A stretch of DNA of 14,778 nt, from the NCBI GenBank assembly GCA_004322325.1, contig SCTP01000212.1:1-14778 (forward strand). Direction: 5' to 3'. Positions 6,484 to 13,800 of the stretch are shown here, in pieces. The position numbers and the translations under genes are program-made. The notes below the pieces were generated by a model. It was not told the DNA's origin, ran no database searches, and saw only the letters and a list, made by a program, of their open reading frames with translations. Source of the stretch: Gammaproteobacteria bacterium (GTDB taxonomy: Bacteria > Pseudomonadota > Gammaproteobacteria > DSM-16500). The stretch's first letter is position 1; each line of letters starts with the position of its first letter.

Positions 6484-7608
6484 TTAGGAAGGTTTTTGAT
6501 CAACCCTCACCCCCAACCTCTCCAACACCCCCCTATCCTCCTCCAACCATTCTTCCACCACCACCTGCGTAAACCCAAACTCATGCCGATACGTAAATTG
6601 ATTCCGCATCTCATCAAACAACACCCCACACTCACTCGCCGGCAACAGTGTCGTACGCATCATCGCGGTCATGACGATAGGATTAAAAATCCCCAACACA
6701 ATATCCTGCCAATGATGTTGATGCCCCGCAAAACTAAGCGCTTGATGCGGCATCACTAATGAAGGTGGTGATAACGGCTGAATAATCTGCTTCTCACACG
6801 CAATACGATAAATCATTTCAATCCCACGCATTTTGCTTTGCACGGAATAACCCGCAATATGCGGTGTAGCAAGAAACGCTTGCTCTAATATAATTTTATT
6901 AATCTCAGGCTCATGTTCCCACACATCGAAACACCAATGTAAATGCGTTCCATATTGCAGCAATGCTTCTGAATCAATCACCGCTCCTCGGCTCGCATTA
7001 ATCAGCACACAGCCTAACTTCTGTCGTTGTAAAAAATCTTTCTCAATAAAATGACGCGTCGGATAAGCCCCATGCCGATGCAAAGGAACATGTAAGGTAA
7101 TTAAATTCAAATCAGATAATTCTTCCATCGGCGTCGAAACAAAATCACTTTCTGCTTCAGCACGAAAAGGATCGCAAAGCACGACATCGAAATTTAATAA
7201 CTTCAACCGCTCCGCTACTAAACGACCCACTTGCCCTACGCCAATCACCGCTGCTTTCTTACGTGGCTGCAACAACAATCCCTTACGCTGTAACGCTGCC
7301 ACTACAGATACTACATAATCAGCCACCGGCGGCGCATTGAATCCGCTCGCCACACTATAATCAATCCCCGCTGCCTCCAACCATTTCGTCTCTAAATGAT
7401 CCGCTCCCGCCGTGACACTCCCGACAAAACGCACACGACTACCCGCTAATAATTTTTCATTCACCGGTGTAATAGAACGAACGAGAAGAATATCCGCGTC
7501 TTTCACATCATCAGGCGAAATACGACGGCCAGGCTTTAAAATTAACTCCCCCACCTCGCCAAAATACTCTTTCACATAAGGAATATGATGATCTGCAACA
7601 ATTTTCAT
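6484..7608 (-). CDS. pdxB: Erythronate-4-phosphate dehydrogenase
   Basis: PdxB oxidises 4-phosphoerythronate, the second step of the DXP-dependent route to pyridoxal 5'-phosphate, in the cytoplasm. The 374-residue product is close to the usual ~378. Visible features are the N-terminal RSITPVN and TAGADHLE motifs of the substrate domain, the NAD-binding GVGQVG (residues 123-128), and the catalytic triad of D-2-hydroxyacid dehydrogenases: Arg207 (NASRGAVID), Glu233 (DVWEHEPE) and His250 (ATPHIAGYS). The C-terminal 90 residues correspond to the PdxB dimerisation domain. The frame is open further upstream, to 7656, but the start at 7608 matches the family start (MKIVADHHIP). Its ATG overlaps the ubiA stop as ATGA, with no Shine-Dalgarno sequence, so translation is probably coupled to ubiA. 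The last ~100 bases are strikingly pyrimidine-rich on the plus strand. Confidence 0.95.
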   Translation of the reverse strand: MKIVADHHIPYVKEYFGEVGELILKPGRRISPDDVKDADILLVRSITPVNEKLLAGSRVRFVGSVTAGADHLETKWLEAAGIDYSVASGFNAPPVADYVVSVVAALQRKGLLLQPRKKAAVIGVGQVGRLVAERLKLLNFDVVLCDPFRAEAESDFVSTPMEELSDLNLITLHVPLHRHGAYPTRHFIEKDFLQRQKLGCVLINASRGAVIDSEALLQYGTHLHWCFDVWEHEPEINKIILEQAFLATPHIAGYSVQSKMRGIEMIYRIACEKQIIQPLSPPSLVMPHQALSFAGHQHHWQDIVLGIFNPIVMTAMMRTTLLPASECGVLFDEMRNQFTYRHEFGFTQVVVEEWLEEDRGVLERLGVRVDQKPS

Positions 7609-8465
7609 TGTAAATAACTTATTAAAATACCAGCAAAAACTACCAAACCTACCCAATTGTTATTTAAAAAAGCCCGAAAACAATTGTGCTCATTACGATC
7701 TTTGATTAACCATTGCTGGTAAATAAATAATAAAGCAGCAGGAATCAGTGAAAAATAATAAATAGAATTTAATTGAAACATCAAACCAACAATCACTAAT
7801 AAAACAAGAAATAAGGTTTGCATCAAACCAATGACAAATTTATCCATCTGATCAAATAAAATCGCCGTCGATTTAACGCCAATTTTAAGATCATCCGCTC
7901 GATCTGCCATCGCATACATCGTGTCGTAAATCACCGGCCAAATCATGCTGGTTAAAAAGAGAAACCATGCTGACACATCTATAATCCCCGTTTCCGCTGC
8001 AAAGGCCATCGGAACACCCCAGCTAAAAGCAGCGCCTAATCCAATTTGAGGTAAGTGAGTAAACCGTTTCATCAGGGGATACACAATCACTAATGCCACC
8101 GCCACAAACGCTAATGCAATGGTCAAGAGATTGCATTGCAATACTAACAAGAACGCCACCATGCTTAAAAACACGACAAGCAAAATCGCTTCTTTCACCG
8201 TCACCAACCCCATCGCCAATGGCCGTCGTCGCGTGCGCCGCACACGCCCATCCACATGACGATCCGCCACATCATTTAGCACACAACCTGCTGAACGCAT
8301 CAACACCACGCCAGCCGTAAAAATAAGCAATATTTTCGTATGCGGCTGCCCTTGACCTGCTAGCCACAATGCCCATAAGGTGGGCCAAAGCAAAAGCAAT
8401 ATCCCAATCGGTTTATGCAACCGCATGAGTAAAGCATAGTGTTTTAATCGTTCACGTATTAACAT
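7605..8465 (-). CDS. ubiA: 4-hydroxybenzoate octaprenyltransferase
   Basis: This integral inner-membrane enzyme prenylates 4-hydroxybenzoate in ubiquinone synthesis. The first aspartate-rich motif is NDVADRHVD (residues 64-72) and the second is YDTMYAMADRADD (180-192). Both bind Mg2+ and the prenyl diphosphate. The stretches RLHKPIG, LLWPTLWALW, MKRFTHLPQ and WGVPMAFAA align closely with E. coli UbiA. The start chosen is the ATG at 8465 (286 residues), preceded by GGAG three bases away. An in-frame TTG at 8474 would add three residues, but it overlaps that ribosome site. The stop overlaps the pdxB start by four bases. No ubiC is visible beside it, so chorismate lyase must be supplied from elsewhere. 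Confidence 0.95.
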   Translation of the reverse strand: MLIRERLKHYALLMRLHKPIGILLLLWPTLWALWLAGQGQPHTKILLIFTAGVVLMRSAGCVLNDVADRHVDGRVRRTRRRPLAMGLVTVKEAILLVVFLSMVAFLLVLQCNLLTIALAFVAVALVIVYPLMKRFTHLPQIGLGAAFSWGVPMAFAAETGIIDVSAWFLFLTSMIWPVIYDTMYAMADRADDLKIGVKSTAILFDQMDKFVIGLMQTLFLVLLVIVGLMFQLNSIYYFSLIPAALLFIYQQWLIKDRNEHNCFRAFLNNNWVGLVVFAGILISYLQ

Positions 8466-8535
8466 AGGCTCCAATTATATATTAGATGGTTGACTGTTTA
8501 CAAAAATCCCCTAAATTAGCTAAAATTACTCACTT
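8466..8535. promoter_or_regulatory. Divergent promoter region, ubiA and marC-family gene
   Basis: Seventy bases separate two divergent genes, so both promoters should lie here. On the plus strand, TTGACT (8490-8495) with TAAATT (8512-8517, 16-base spacer), or TTTACA (8497-8502) with TAAAAT (8521-8526, 18-base spacer), are possible. The second pair would make the marC transcript nearly leaderless, and indeed no Shine-Dalgarno sequence precedes its ATG. On the minus strand TATAAT (8479-8474) with TTGTAA 18 bases upstream would also leave almost no leader for ubiA. Confidence 0.4.
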
Positions 8536-9123
8536 ATGACTTTATATTCCGCCACCATTACACTTATTCTCGTGATGGACCCGTTGGGAAATATTCCACT
8601 ATTTCTCTCCGTGTTGAATCATGTTTCCCCTAAAAAACGCCAAGGTATCATCTTGCGCGAAACGTCTATCGCTTTCATGGTGTTAACGCTCTTTTTATTT
8701 TTCGGGCAGTATATCTTACAAGGCATGCATATTTCCGAACCAGCCCTCCAAATAGCCGGTGGCATTATCCTTTTCCTGATCGCCATCCGTATGATTTTTC
8801 CACACGACACGCCTGAAGAGAGAAGCCGGCAAATGCTTGATCCTTTTATTGTCCCGCTTGCGGTTCCTCTGATCGCCGGCCCATCGACCCTGACCATGGT
8901 CATGGTCCTCGCCACTCAAGCGCCGAATGAGATGCCACGCTGGTTTGCCGCCTTGATCATCGCCTGGCTCATCTCGACGGTGATTCTCGTCTTTGCCGAT
9001 GCCTTACGCAAAATCTTAGGTGAACGCGGATTGATTGCCATCGAACGCTTAATGGGGATGATTTTAACCACCATGGCCGTTCAAATGTCACTTTCCGGCT
9101 TTGAACAATTCTTACATCGATGA
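8536..9123 (+). CDS. MarC family integral membrane protein, YhgN-like
   Basis: The 195-residue protein has about six membrane segments and no signal peptide. It carries the two family-defining half motifs MDPLGNIPLF (residues 14-23) and PFIVPLAVPLIAGPS (103-117), which suggest an internal inverted duplication. GGIILFLIAIRMIFP and the C-terminal ERLMGMILTTMAVQM align well with E. coli YhgN (197 residues), and more weakly with MarC itself. The family was once linked to multiple antibiotic resistance, a claim later withdrawn for MarC; its substrate is unknown. The start matches the family start but has no ribosome site, so leaderless translation is possible. The last 12 bases overlap the convergent hemB. 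Confidence 0.9.
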   Translation: MTLYSATITLILVMDPLGNIPLFLSVLNHVSPKKRQGIILRETSIAFMVLTLFLFFGQYILQGMHISEPALQIAGGIILFLIAIRMIFPHDTPEERSRQMLDPFIVPLAVPLIAGPSTLTMVMVLATQAPNEMPRWFAALIIAWLISTVILVFADALRKILGERGLIAIERLMGMILTTMAVQMSLSGFEQFLHR

Positions 9124-10116
9124 TGCCTTCAACCACGCCGCCGCTTCTTTTGCATAATAGGTAATAATAAAATCGGCTCCCGCTCGGCGAATAGCGGTTA
9201 ATACTTCCATCACCCCTTTACGTTCATCCATCCAGCCTTTTTCTGCTGCCGCCTTCATCATCGCAAATTCACCACTCGTGTGATAAGCCGCTAACGGTAA
9301 GGCAGGATACGTCTGTTTTACCCGGCAAATCACATCTAAATAAGTATGCGCAGGCTTGACCATCAACATATCTGCTCCCTCGGCAATATCCAGCGCGCAT
9401 TCGCGAATCGCCTCATTGGCATTGGCCACATCCATTTGATACGTCTGCCGATCACCAAATTGCGGCGCGCCTTCGGCTGCTTGGCGAAAAGGCCCATACA
9501 TGGCTGAAGCGTATTTCACCGCGTAACTTAAGACAGGAATCGCTTGAAATCCCGCTTCATCCAACGCGTGACGTATGGCTTGCACCATGCCATCCATACT
9601 ACCGCTCGGCGCAATCACATCTGCCCCTGCACGTGCATGACTGACGGCTTGCTTAGCTAATAAGGCGAGCGTCTTATCATTATCAACATCATGATGATGT
9701 GGATGGATCACGCCACAATGCCCATGATCGGTATATTCACAAAAACATATATCGGATAGGACTAATAACTGAGGCGCCGCTTTTTTAATCACGGGAATAG
9801 CTGATTGAATAATGCCATCATCCGCATAAGCATCTTGACCGAGGGGATCTTTTTGAGCAGGAATACCAAATAAAATGACACTTCGAATGCCTAATTCCGT
9901 AATCGATTGGATTTCTTCTTCCAATCGATCCACACTCCATTGGAAATGCCCCGGCATCGAGGCGATAGGTTGCTTGACTCCTTGACCATGCCGAATAAAA
10001 AGTGGCAACACAAACTGTCCTGCATGGAGATGGGTTTCTCGTACTAACGCTCTGACATGGGCATTCTGGCGCAATCGGCGCAAACGTGTGTTTGGAAATC
10101 GACCGTTTTGACTCAT
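9112..10116 (-). CDS. hemB: Delta-aminolevulinic acid dehydratase (porphobilinogen synthase)
   Basis: HemB condenses two 5-aminolevulinates to porphobilinogen, the second step of heme synthesis, as a cytoplasmic octamer. The two Schiff-base lysines are Lys201 (LSYAVKYASAMYGPFR) and Lys254 (MLMVKPAHTYLD). DICFCEYTDHGHCG (residues 122-135) provides Cys124, Cys126 and Cys134. This is the zinc-type active site of E. coli HemB rather than the aspartate-rich Mg2+ type of Pseudomonas. The C-terminal RAGADFIITYYAKEA is typical. Length (334) is normal. The purine-rich leader AGGAGAAGAAGAGAAG precedes the ATG. The gene is transcribed alone, divergent from rsmJ and convergent with the marC-family gene. 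Heme synthesis here starts from glutamate-derived aminolevulinate unless hemA of another type lies elsewhere; the window does not show this. Confidence 0.96.
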   Translation of the reverse strand: MSQNGRFPNTRLRRLRQNAHVRALVRETHLHAGQFVLPLFIRHGQGVKQPIASMPGHFQWSVDRLEEEIQSITELGIRSVILFGIPAQKDPLGQDAYADDGIIQSAIPVIKKAAPQLLVLSDICFCEYTDHGHCGVIHPHHHDVDNDKTLALLAKQAVSHARAGADVIAPSGSMDGMVQAIRHALDEAGFQAIPVLSYAVKYASAMYGPFRQAAEGAPQFGDRQTYQMDVANANEAIRECALDIAEGADMLMVKPAHTYLDVICRVKQTYPALPLAAYHTSGEFAMMKAAAEKGWMDERKGVMEVLTAIRRAGADFIITYYAKEAAAWLKASSM

Positions 10117-10186
10117 CTTCTCTTCTTCTCCTCAAGCTGAACAGATTATATACTAGTCAGCCAATGAATTTAAATGTGCCATACGA
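10117..10186. promoter_or_regulatory. Divergent promoter region, hemB and rsmJ
   Basis: Seventy bases separate the divergent hemB and rsmJ starts. On the minus strand TATAAT (10150-10145) is a perfect -10 for hemB, about 30 bases before its ATG, but I see no good -35. On the plus strand TATACT (10149-10154) overlaps it and could serve rsmJ. The shared A+T-rich core would make the two promoters compete. Confidence 0.4.
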
Positions 10187-10774
10187 ATGCTCAACATCGA
10201 TTTTTTATCCGGCAAAATGCAATATCGCCGCCAACACGCTAGTTTACGTCGCGAATTAGTAGCTAGAGCGATGGGAGCGCATCCACGCGATAATCCGCGC
10301 ATCATCGATGCGACAGCGGGATTAGGCCGAGACAGTTTTATCCTCGCCAGTCTAGGATTTCATATCACCCTACTGGAACGCTCGCCTGCCTTAGCCTCTC
10401 TATTGCAAGAAGCATTCAATGCCGCCCAACGAGAGCCTGCAACCGCCCCCATCATTGCCAGAATGAACTTGATTCAAACAGACGCTATCGTATGGCTAAC
10501 AGCACTCAACAGCAGCGATCGCCCCGATATCATCTATCTCGACCCCATGTTCCCCGCGCGGCAAAAATCCGCTGCCGTTAAGAAAGAAATGCTTCTCCTG
10601 CAAGCGCTAGTCGGCCAAGACGACGATGCAGAAGCCTTATTTCAATCGGCTTTAACTTGTGCCACCCGACGGGTTGTGGTAAAAAGACCTCGTTTAGCTG
10701 CAACGATTGCACAACAAACACCCAGTTTTTCAATCGCTGGCGACAGTAGCCGATTTGACATTTACTTGGTATAA
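10187..10774 (+). CDS. rsmJ: 16S rRNA (guanine1516-N2)-methyltransferase, short form
   Basis: RsmJ methylates G1516 of 16S rRNA using S-adenosylmethionine. The SAM-binding motif I is DATAGLGRD (residues 41-49), and the catalytic-type motif is YLDPMFP (117-123), followed by KSAAVKKEM, all as in E. coli RsmJ. TRRVVVKRP and the ending RFDIYLV also match. The product is 195 residues against about 250: the frame begins where the family reads F-V-D-F-x-G-G-x-M-x-x-R-R, so about 50 N-terminal residues are absent. An in-frame TAG at 10154-10156 blocks any extension, and no Shine-Dalgarno sequence is evident. The SAM domain is complete, so activity is plausible. dedA follows after five bases, suggesting an operon. 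Confidence 0.88.
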   Translation: MLNIDFLSGKMQYRRQHASLRRELVARAMGAHPRDNPRIIDATAGLGRDSFILASLGFHITLLERSPALASLLQEAFNAAQREPATAPIIARMNLIQTDAIVWLTALNSSDRPDIIYLDPMFPARQKSAAVKKEMLLLQALVGQDDDAEALFQSALTCATRRVVVKRPRLAATIAQQTPSFSIAGDSSRFDIYLV

Positions 10775-10779
10775 GACGC

Positions 10780-11439
10780 ATGGAAACCTTACAAATTTTA
10801 TTGCCCTACCTTTTGCATATTGATCAATACTTAATCAACTTCGTTTCAGCTTATGGCACCTGGACTTACGCAGCCCTATTTTTGATTATCTTTTGCGAAA
10901 CCGGCTTAGTCGTCACCCCCTTTTTACCTGGCGATTCTTTACTTTTCGCCGCTGGCAGTCTCGCAGCCAATAGCAGCCACGTCTTAAGCATTCAGCTGCT
11001 TTTTATCCTCCTGGCACTCGCCTCTATCCTGGGTAACAAGACGAATTACCTCATCGGCCGCCTCATTGGCCCGCGCGTGTTCTCTGCGCAGCAATCCTGG
11101 CTATTAAATAAAAAGTATTTAGAAGAAGCTCATCGATTTTATGAGAAACACGGCGGTAAGACGATTATCTTTGCACGTTACATACCAATTATCCGCACGT
11201 TCGCGCCATTTGTTGCTGGGATAGGGTACATGAACATACGCCAGTTCACTTCCTTTAATATCATCAGCGCCTTTCTTTGGGTCGGAAGCTTGTTAGGGGC
11301 GGGTTATTTTTTGGGCACACTCCCCTTTATTAGAGATAATTTCTCCATTGTCATTTATGGCATTATCACCCTCTCTTTATTGCCACCCCTCTTCGCGTTT
11401 CTTTATCGCAAAATTTGGGGGGCTTCTTCGGCTATTTAG
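10780..11439 (+). CDS. dedA: DedA family membrane protein
   Basis: The 219-residue inner-membrane protein has the same length as E. coli DedA and aligns along its whole length (HIDQYLINFVSAYG, FCETGLVVTPFLPGDSLLF, FYEKHGGKTIIFARYIPIIRTFAPFVAG). The acidic residues important in DedA relatives, Glu40 and Asp52, and the arginines Arg133 and Arg139 are present. The family acts in lipid-carrier flipping (undecaprenyl phosphate or phospholipids) and in maintaining the proton-motive force; which of these this paralogue performs is not certain. One change stands out: GNKTNYLIGR has Asn86 where E. coli DedA has Asp (GDAVNY). It is probably co-transcribed with rsmJ. No terminator is obvious after its stop. 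Confidence 0.93.
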   Translation: METLQILLPYLLHIDQYLINFVSAYGTWTYAALFLIIFCETGLVVTPFLPGDSLLFAAGSLAANSSHVLSIQLLFILLALASILGNKTNYLIGRLIGPRVFSAQQSWLLNKKYLEEAHRFYEKHGGKTIIFARYIPIIRTFAPFVAGIGYMNIRQFTSFNIISAFLWVGSLLGAGYFLGTLPFIRDNFSIVIYGIITLSLLPPLFAFLYRKIWGASSAI

Positions 11440-11478
11440 ACAGGATTTGCTGAGAATAGACGCGATCGTGCAAGAGTC

Positions 11479-11507
11479 TGGACAAGCTTAGCCCTATCAT
11501 GCACAAT
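11479..11507 (+). promoter_or_regulatory. Candidate promoter of accBC
   Basis: TGGACA (11479-11484), a 17-base spacer and CACAAT (11502-11507) match the sigma-70 consensus at 5/6 and 4/6. Transcription would start near 11514 and give a leader of about 50 bases. A second weaker option is TAGACA (11514-11519) with TTAAAA (11536-11541). Confidence 0.4.
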
Positions 11508-11525
11508 ATGACCTAGACAAATGTA

Positions 11526-11541
11526 TTTTAAATATTTAAAA
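11526..11541. repeat. 16-base perfect A+T palindrome in the accB leader
   Basis: TTTTAAATATTTAAAA is its own reverse complement. It lies 23 bases before the accB start, just ahead of the ribosome site. It could be an operator for a dimeric regulator, a Fis or IHF-like binding site, or part of an A+T-rich promoter. No regulator can be named from sequence alone. Confidence 0.5.
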
Positions 11542-11564
11542 ACGAGAGGAGTCTACTGCTACCT

Positions 11565-12032
11565 ATGGATATGCGCAAGATTAGAAAACTCATCGAGCTC
11601 ATCCAAAGTACGGGCGTTGCTGAAATTGAAATTCGCGAAGGCGAAGAATCCGTACGCATTACTCGTGAGAGCAAAATAACACCCATGATGATGGCTCCAC
11701 CCGCCATGCCAGCGGCTTATATGCCACCTGAAGGCAAAGCCGAGACTCCAGCCAGCAAGCCAGCTGAGGCAGCGCATCACGCTGACGCGGCAGATAAACA
11801 CACCGTCAAAGCCCCGATGGTCGGAACAGTCTACTTATCCCCCACCCCTGGCGCGAAACCGTTTGTTGAAATTGGACAAACCATCAAAGCCGGTGACGTA
11901 ATTTGCTTGATTGAAGCCATGAAAATGTTCAATCAAATTGAAGCTGACAAGGCCGGCGTCATTAGCGCGAGACTCGTTGATAATGGTACGCCAGTGGAAT
12001 TTAATCAACCCCTGTTCGTGATAGAAGAATAG
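11565..12032 (+). CDS. accB: Biotin carboxyl carrier protein of acetyl-CoA carboxylase
   Basis: AccB carries biotin between the carboxylase and transferase halves of acetyl-CoA carboxylase, the first step of fatty acid synthesis. The N-terminus MDMRKIRKLIELI matches E. coli AccB (MDIRKIKKLIELV), fixing the start. Residues 38-78 are an Ala/Pro-rich flexible linker. The biotinyl domain spans about 79-155, with biotin on Lys120 in EAMKMFNQIEADK. The AccB-specific thumb loop (YLSPTPGAKPF, 90-100) is present. The ribosome site AGAGGAG (11545-11551) lies 13 bases from the ATG, further than usual, which may limit translation; in E. coli AccB is known to restrain its own operon. accC follows after six bases. 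Confidence 0.96.
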   Translation: MDMRKIRKLIELIQSTGVAEIEIREGEESVRITRESKITPMMMAPPAMPAAYMPPEGKAETPASKPAEAAHHADAADKHTVKAPMVGTVYLSPTPGAKPFVEIGQTIKAGDVICLIEAMKMFNQIEADKAGVISARLVDNGTPVEFNQPLFVIEE

Positions 12033-12038
12033 TCAATC

Positions 12039-13388
12039 ATGTCAACAACGTTAGATAAAATCCTGATCGCCAATCGCGGCGAAATCGCTTTACGTATTTT
12101 ACGGGCTTGCAAAGAATTGGGCATCCGCACGGTTGCCGCTCATTCGACAGTCGATCGTGATCTTTTGCACGTTCGCCTAGCCGATGAATCGGTTTGCATT
12201 GGTCCCCATCCTGCCGCTCAAAGCTACCTGAATGGGCCTGCCATCATCAGTGCGGCAGAAATCACTGATGCGGTTGCCATTCATCCGGGCTATGGTTTTC
12301 TTTCTGAAAATGCTGATTTTGCTGAGCAAGTAGAAAAAAGCGGCTTCACCTTCATTGGACCGCATCCCGATACCATTCGGCAAATGGGCGACAAAGTGGC
12401 CGCCATCAAATTCATGAAGAAAATTGGCATTCCCTGCGTACCCGGCTCCAATGAGCCCATTGGTGATGATGATCCTGAAACGATCAAATTAGCCCGCTCT
12501 ATTGGCTACCCCGTCATTATCAAAGCGGCGGGTGGTGGCGGTGGGCGAGGCATGCGCGTCGTCCATACCGAATCACACCTCATTAACGCGATTGCTTTAA
12601 CACGCAGTGAAGCAAAAGCCGCCTTTAATAATGATAAAGTCTACATCGAAAAATATTTACAAAACCCGCGCCATATTGAAATTCAAGTATTAGGCGATGG
12701 CCAAGGTGATGCGATTTATTTAGGTGAGCGTGATTGCTCTATCCAGCGTCGTCATCAAAAAATTATTGAAGAAGCGCCTGCTCCCGGGATTACGCAGAAA
12801 CAGCGGGAAGAAATCGGGGAACTGTGTGCTCAAGCCTGTCGGGATATGAAATACCGCGGTGCGGGCACGATGGAGTTTTTATATGAAGACGGTAAGTTTT
12901 ATTTCATTGAAATGAATACTCGTATTCAAGTCGAACATCCTGTCACTGAAATGATCACGGGCGTAGATTTAGTGAAAGAGCAATTACGCATCGCAGCCGG
13001 TGAGAAATTAGCGCTGAAGCAAAAAGACATTGTCATCCGCGGTCATGCCATTGAATGCCGTATCAATGCCGAAGACCCACGCACATTTGCTCCTTCTCCT
13101 GGCACCATCAATTATTTTCACGCACCAGGTGGCCCCGGCATTCGCGTCGATTCGCACATTTATGGCAGCTACAAAGTACCCCCTTACTACGATTCTTTAA
13201 TCGCCAAGATCATTGCCCATGGCGAAACCCGCGAACTCGCTCTCGCGCGCATGCGGCAAGCGTTAGATGAAACCGTGATCGAAGGCATTCGCACCAATAT
13301 CCCCTTACAGCAAGATATTTTACGGGGCAATTCTTTCCAGAAAGGGCTGGTCAACATCCATTATCTCGAAAAATGGATGAATTTATGA
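12039..13388 (+). CDS. accC: Biotin carboxylase subunit of acetyl-CoA carboxylase
   Basis: AccC uses ATP and bicarbonate to carboxylate the biotin on AccB. The length of 449 residues is the family norm. Features are the N-terminal biotin carboxylase domain ([14 protein letters not shown]), the glycine-rich ATP loop [11 protein letters not shown] (162-172), and the ATP-grasp metal and catalytic residues Glu279, Glu291, Asn293, Arg295 and Glu299 in MEF and [16 protein letters not shown]. The C-terminal domain contains ECRINAEDP. All catalytic residues align with E. coli AccC at an offset of three. It forms an operon with accB. The gene is followed directly by the fis leader; no prmA lies between them. 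Confidence 0.97.
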   Translation: MSTTLDKILIANRGEIALRILRACKELGIRTVAAHSTVDRDLLHVRLADESVCIGPHPAAQSYLNGPAIISAAEITDAVAIHPGYGFLSENADFAEQVEKSGFTFIGPHPDTIRQMGDKVAAIKFMKKIGIPCVPGSNEPIGDDDPETIKLARSIGYPVIIKAAGGGGGRGMRVVHTESHLINAIALTRSEAKAAFNNDKVYIEKYLQNPRHIEIQVLGDGQGDAIYLGERDCSIQRRHQKIIEEAPAPGITQKQREEIGELCAQACRDMKYRGAGTMEFLYEDGKFYFIEMNTRIQVEHPVTEMITGVDLVKEQLRIAAGEKLALKQKDIVIRGHAIECRINAEDPRTFAPSPGTINYFHAPGGPGIRVDSHIYGSYKVPPYYDSLIAKIIAHGETRELALARMRQALDETVIEGIRTNIPLQQDILRGNSFQKGLVNIHYLEKWMNL

Positions 13389-13413
13389 TGGAGTGATAAA
13401 GGGACAAAAATTA

Positions 13414-13442
13414 TTGCTCTAACAAAGAACAATGGTTACAAT
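13414..13442 (+). promoter_or_regulatory. Candidate promoter of fis
   Basis: TACAAT (13437-13442) is a good -10. TTGCTC (13414-13419), 17 bases upstream, matches only the first half of the -35 consensus. A weak -35 is common at promoters that depend on activators or are growth-rate controlled, as E. coli fis is. It may also drive icmH and icmF. Confidence 0.4.
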
Positions 13443-13484
13443 ACATGCTGCATCCTGAACAACCCCGGCACTCCGAGGATATAT

Positions 13485-13769
13485 ATGGCAACTCAAATTT
13501 TAGAAAAAGATCAATCGACGTTTGAATTAACACAAAAAAATCAACCACTGCATGACAGTGTCAGGCAGTCACTTGAAAACTACTTGCAGCACTTAAAAGG
13601 GCAAATGCCAAGCAACTTGTATGACTTGATTCTGGCTGAAGTGGAAGTCCCCTTGCTGGAATGCGTCATGGAATATACCAAGGGTAACCAATCCCGTGCG
13701 GCCATCATTTTAGGTTTAAGCCGCGGCACGTTAAGAAAGAAACTCAAGCAATACGGTATGCTGGAGTAA
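13485..13769 (+). CDS. fis: DNA-binding protein Fis
   Basis: This is a small nucleoid-associated protein that bends DNA and regulates transcription as a dimer. The 94 residues compare with 98 in E. coli. [17 protein letters not shown] (residues 21-37) and [22 protein letters not shown] match the dimer core. The helix-turn-helix [20 protein letters not shown] (68-87) matches the E. coli DNA-binding end closely. The ribosome site GAGGA (13475-13479) is five bases from the ATG. In enteric bacteria fis follows dusB; here it follows accC with neither dusB nor prmA. icmH begins 31 bases downstream, so Fis and secretion genes may share a transcript. Fis proteins are known regulators of effector and virulence genes in Legionella. 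Confidence 0.95.
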   Translation: MATQILEKDQSTFELTQKNQPLHDSVRQSLENYLQHLKGQMPSNLYDLILAEVEVPLLECVMEYTKGNQSRAAIILGLSRGTLRKKLKQYGMLE

Positions 13770-13800
13770 CATTTTCCTCTGGCGTAGGGGGGCGAAACGG

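Noticed and set aside
6496..6759. Plus-strand frame rich in His and Pro opposite pdxB
   Set aside because: It arises from pyrimidine bias opposite the pdxB C-terminus; pdxB is clearly the real gene.
7609..7656. 16-codon N-terminal extension of pdxB
   Set aside because: It runs back into the ubiA coding region and has no counterpart in PdxB proteins. The ATGA junction at 7605-7608 is the natural start.
9112..10116. Possible oddities in HemB (GSMDGMV and VKPAHTYLD instead of common forms)
   Set aside because: E. coli HemB itself has similar variants (AAMDGQV, VKPAGAYLD), so these fall within normal family variation.
11468..11504. GTGCA...TGCAC stem considered as a dedA terminator
   Set aside because: It has five pairs, a loop of 27 bases and no following T run.
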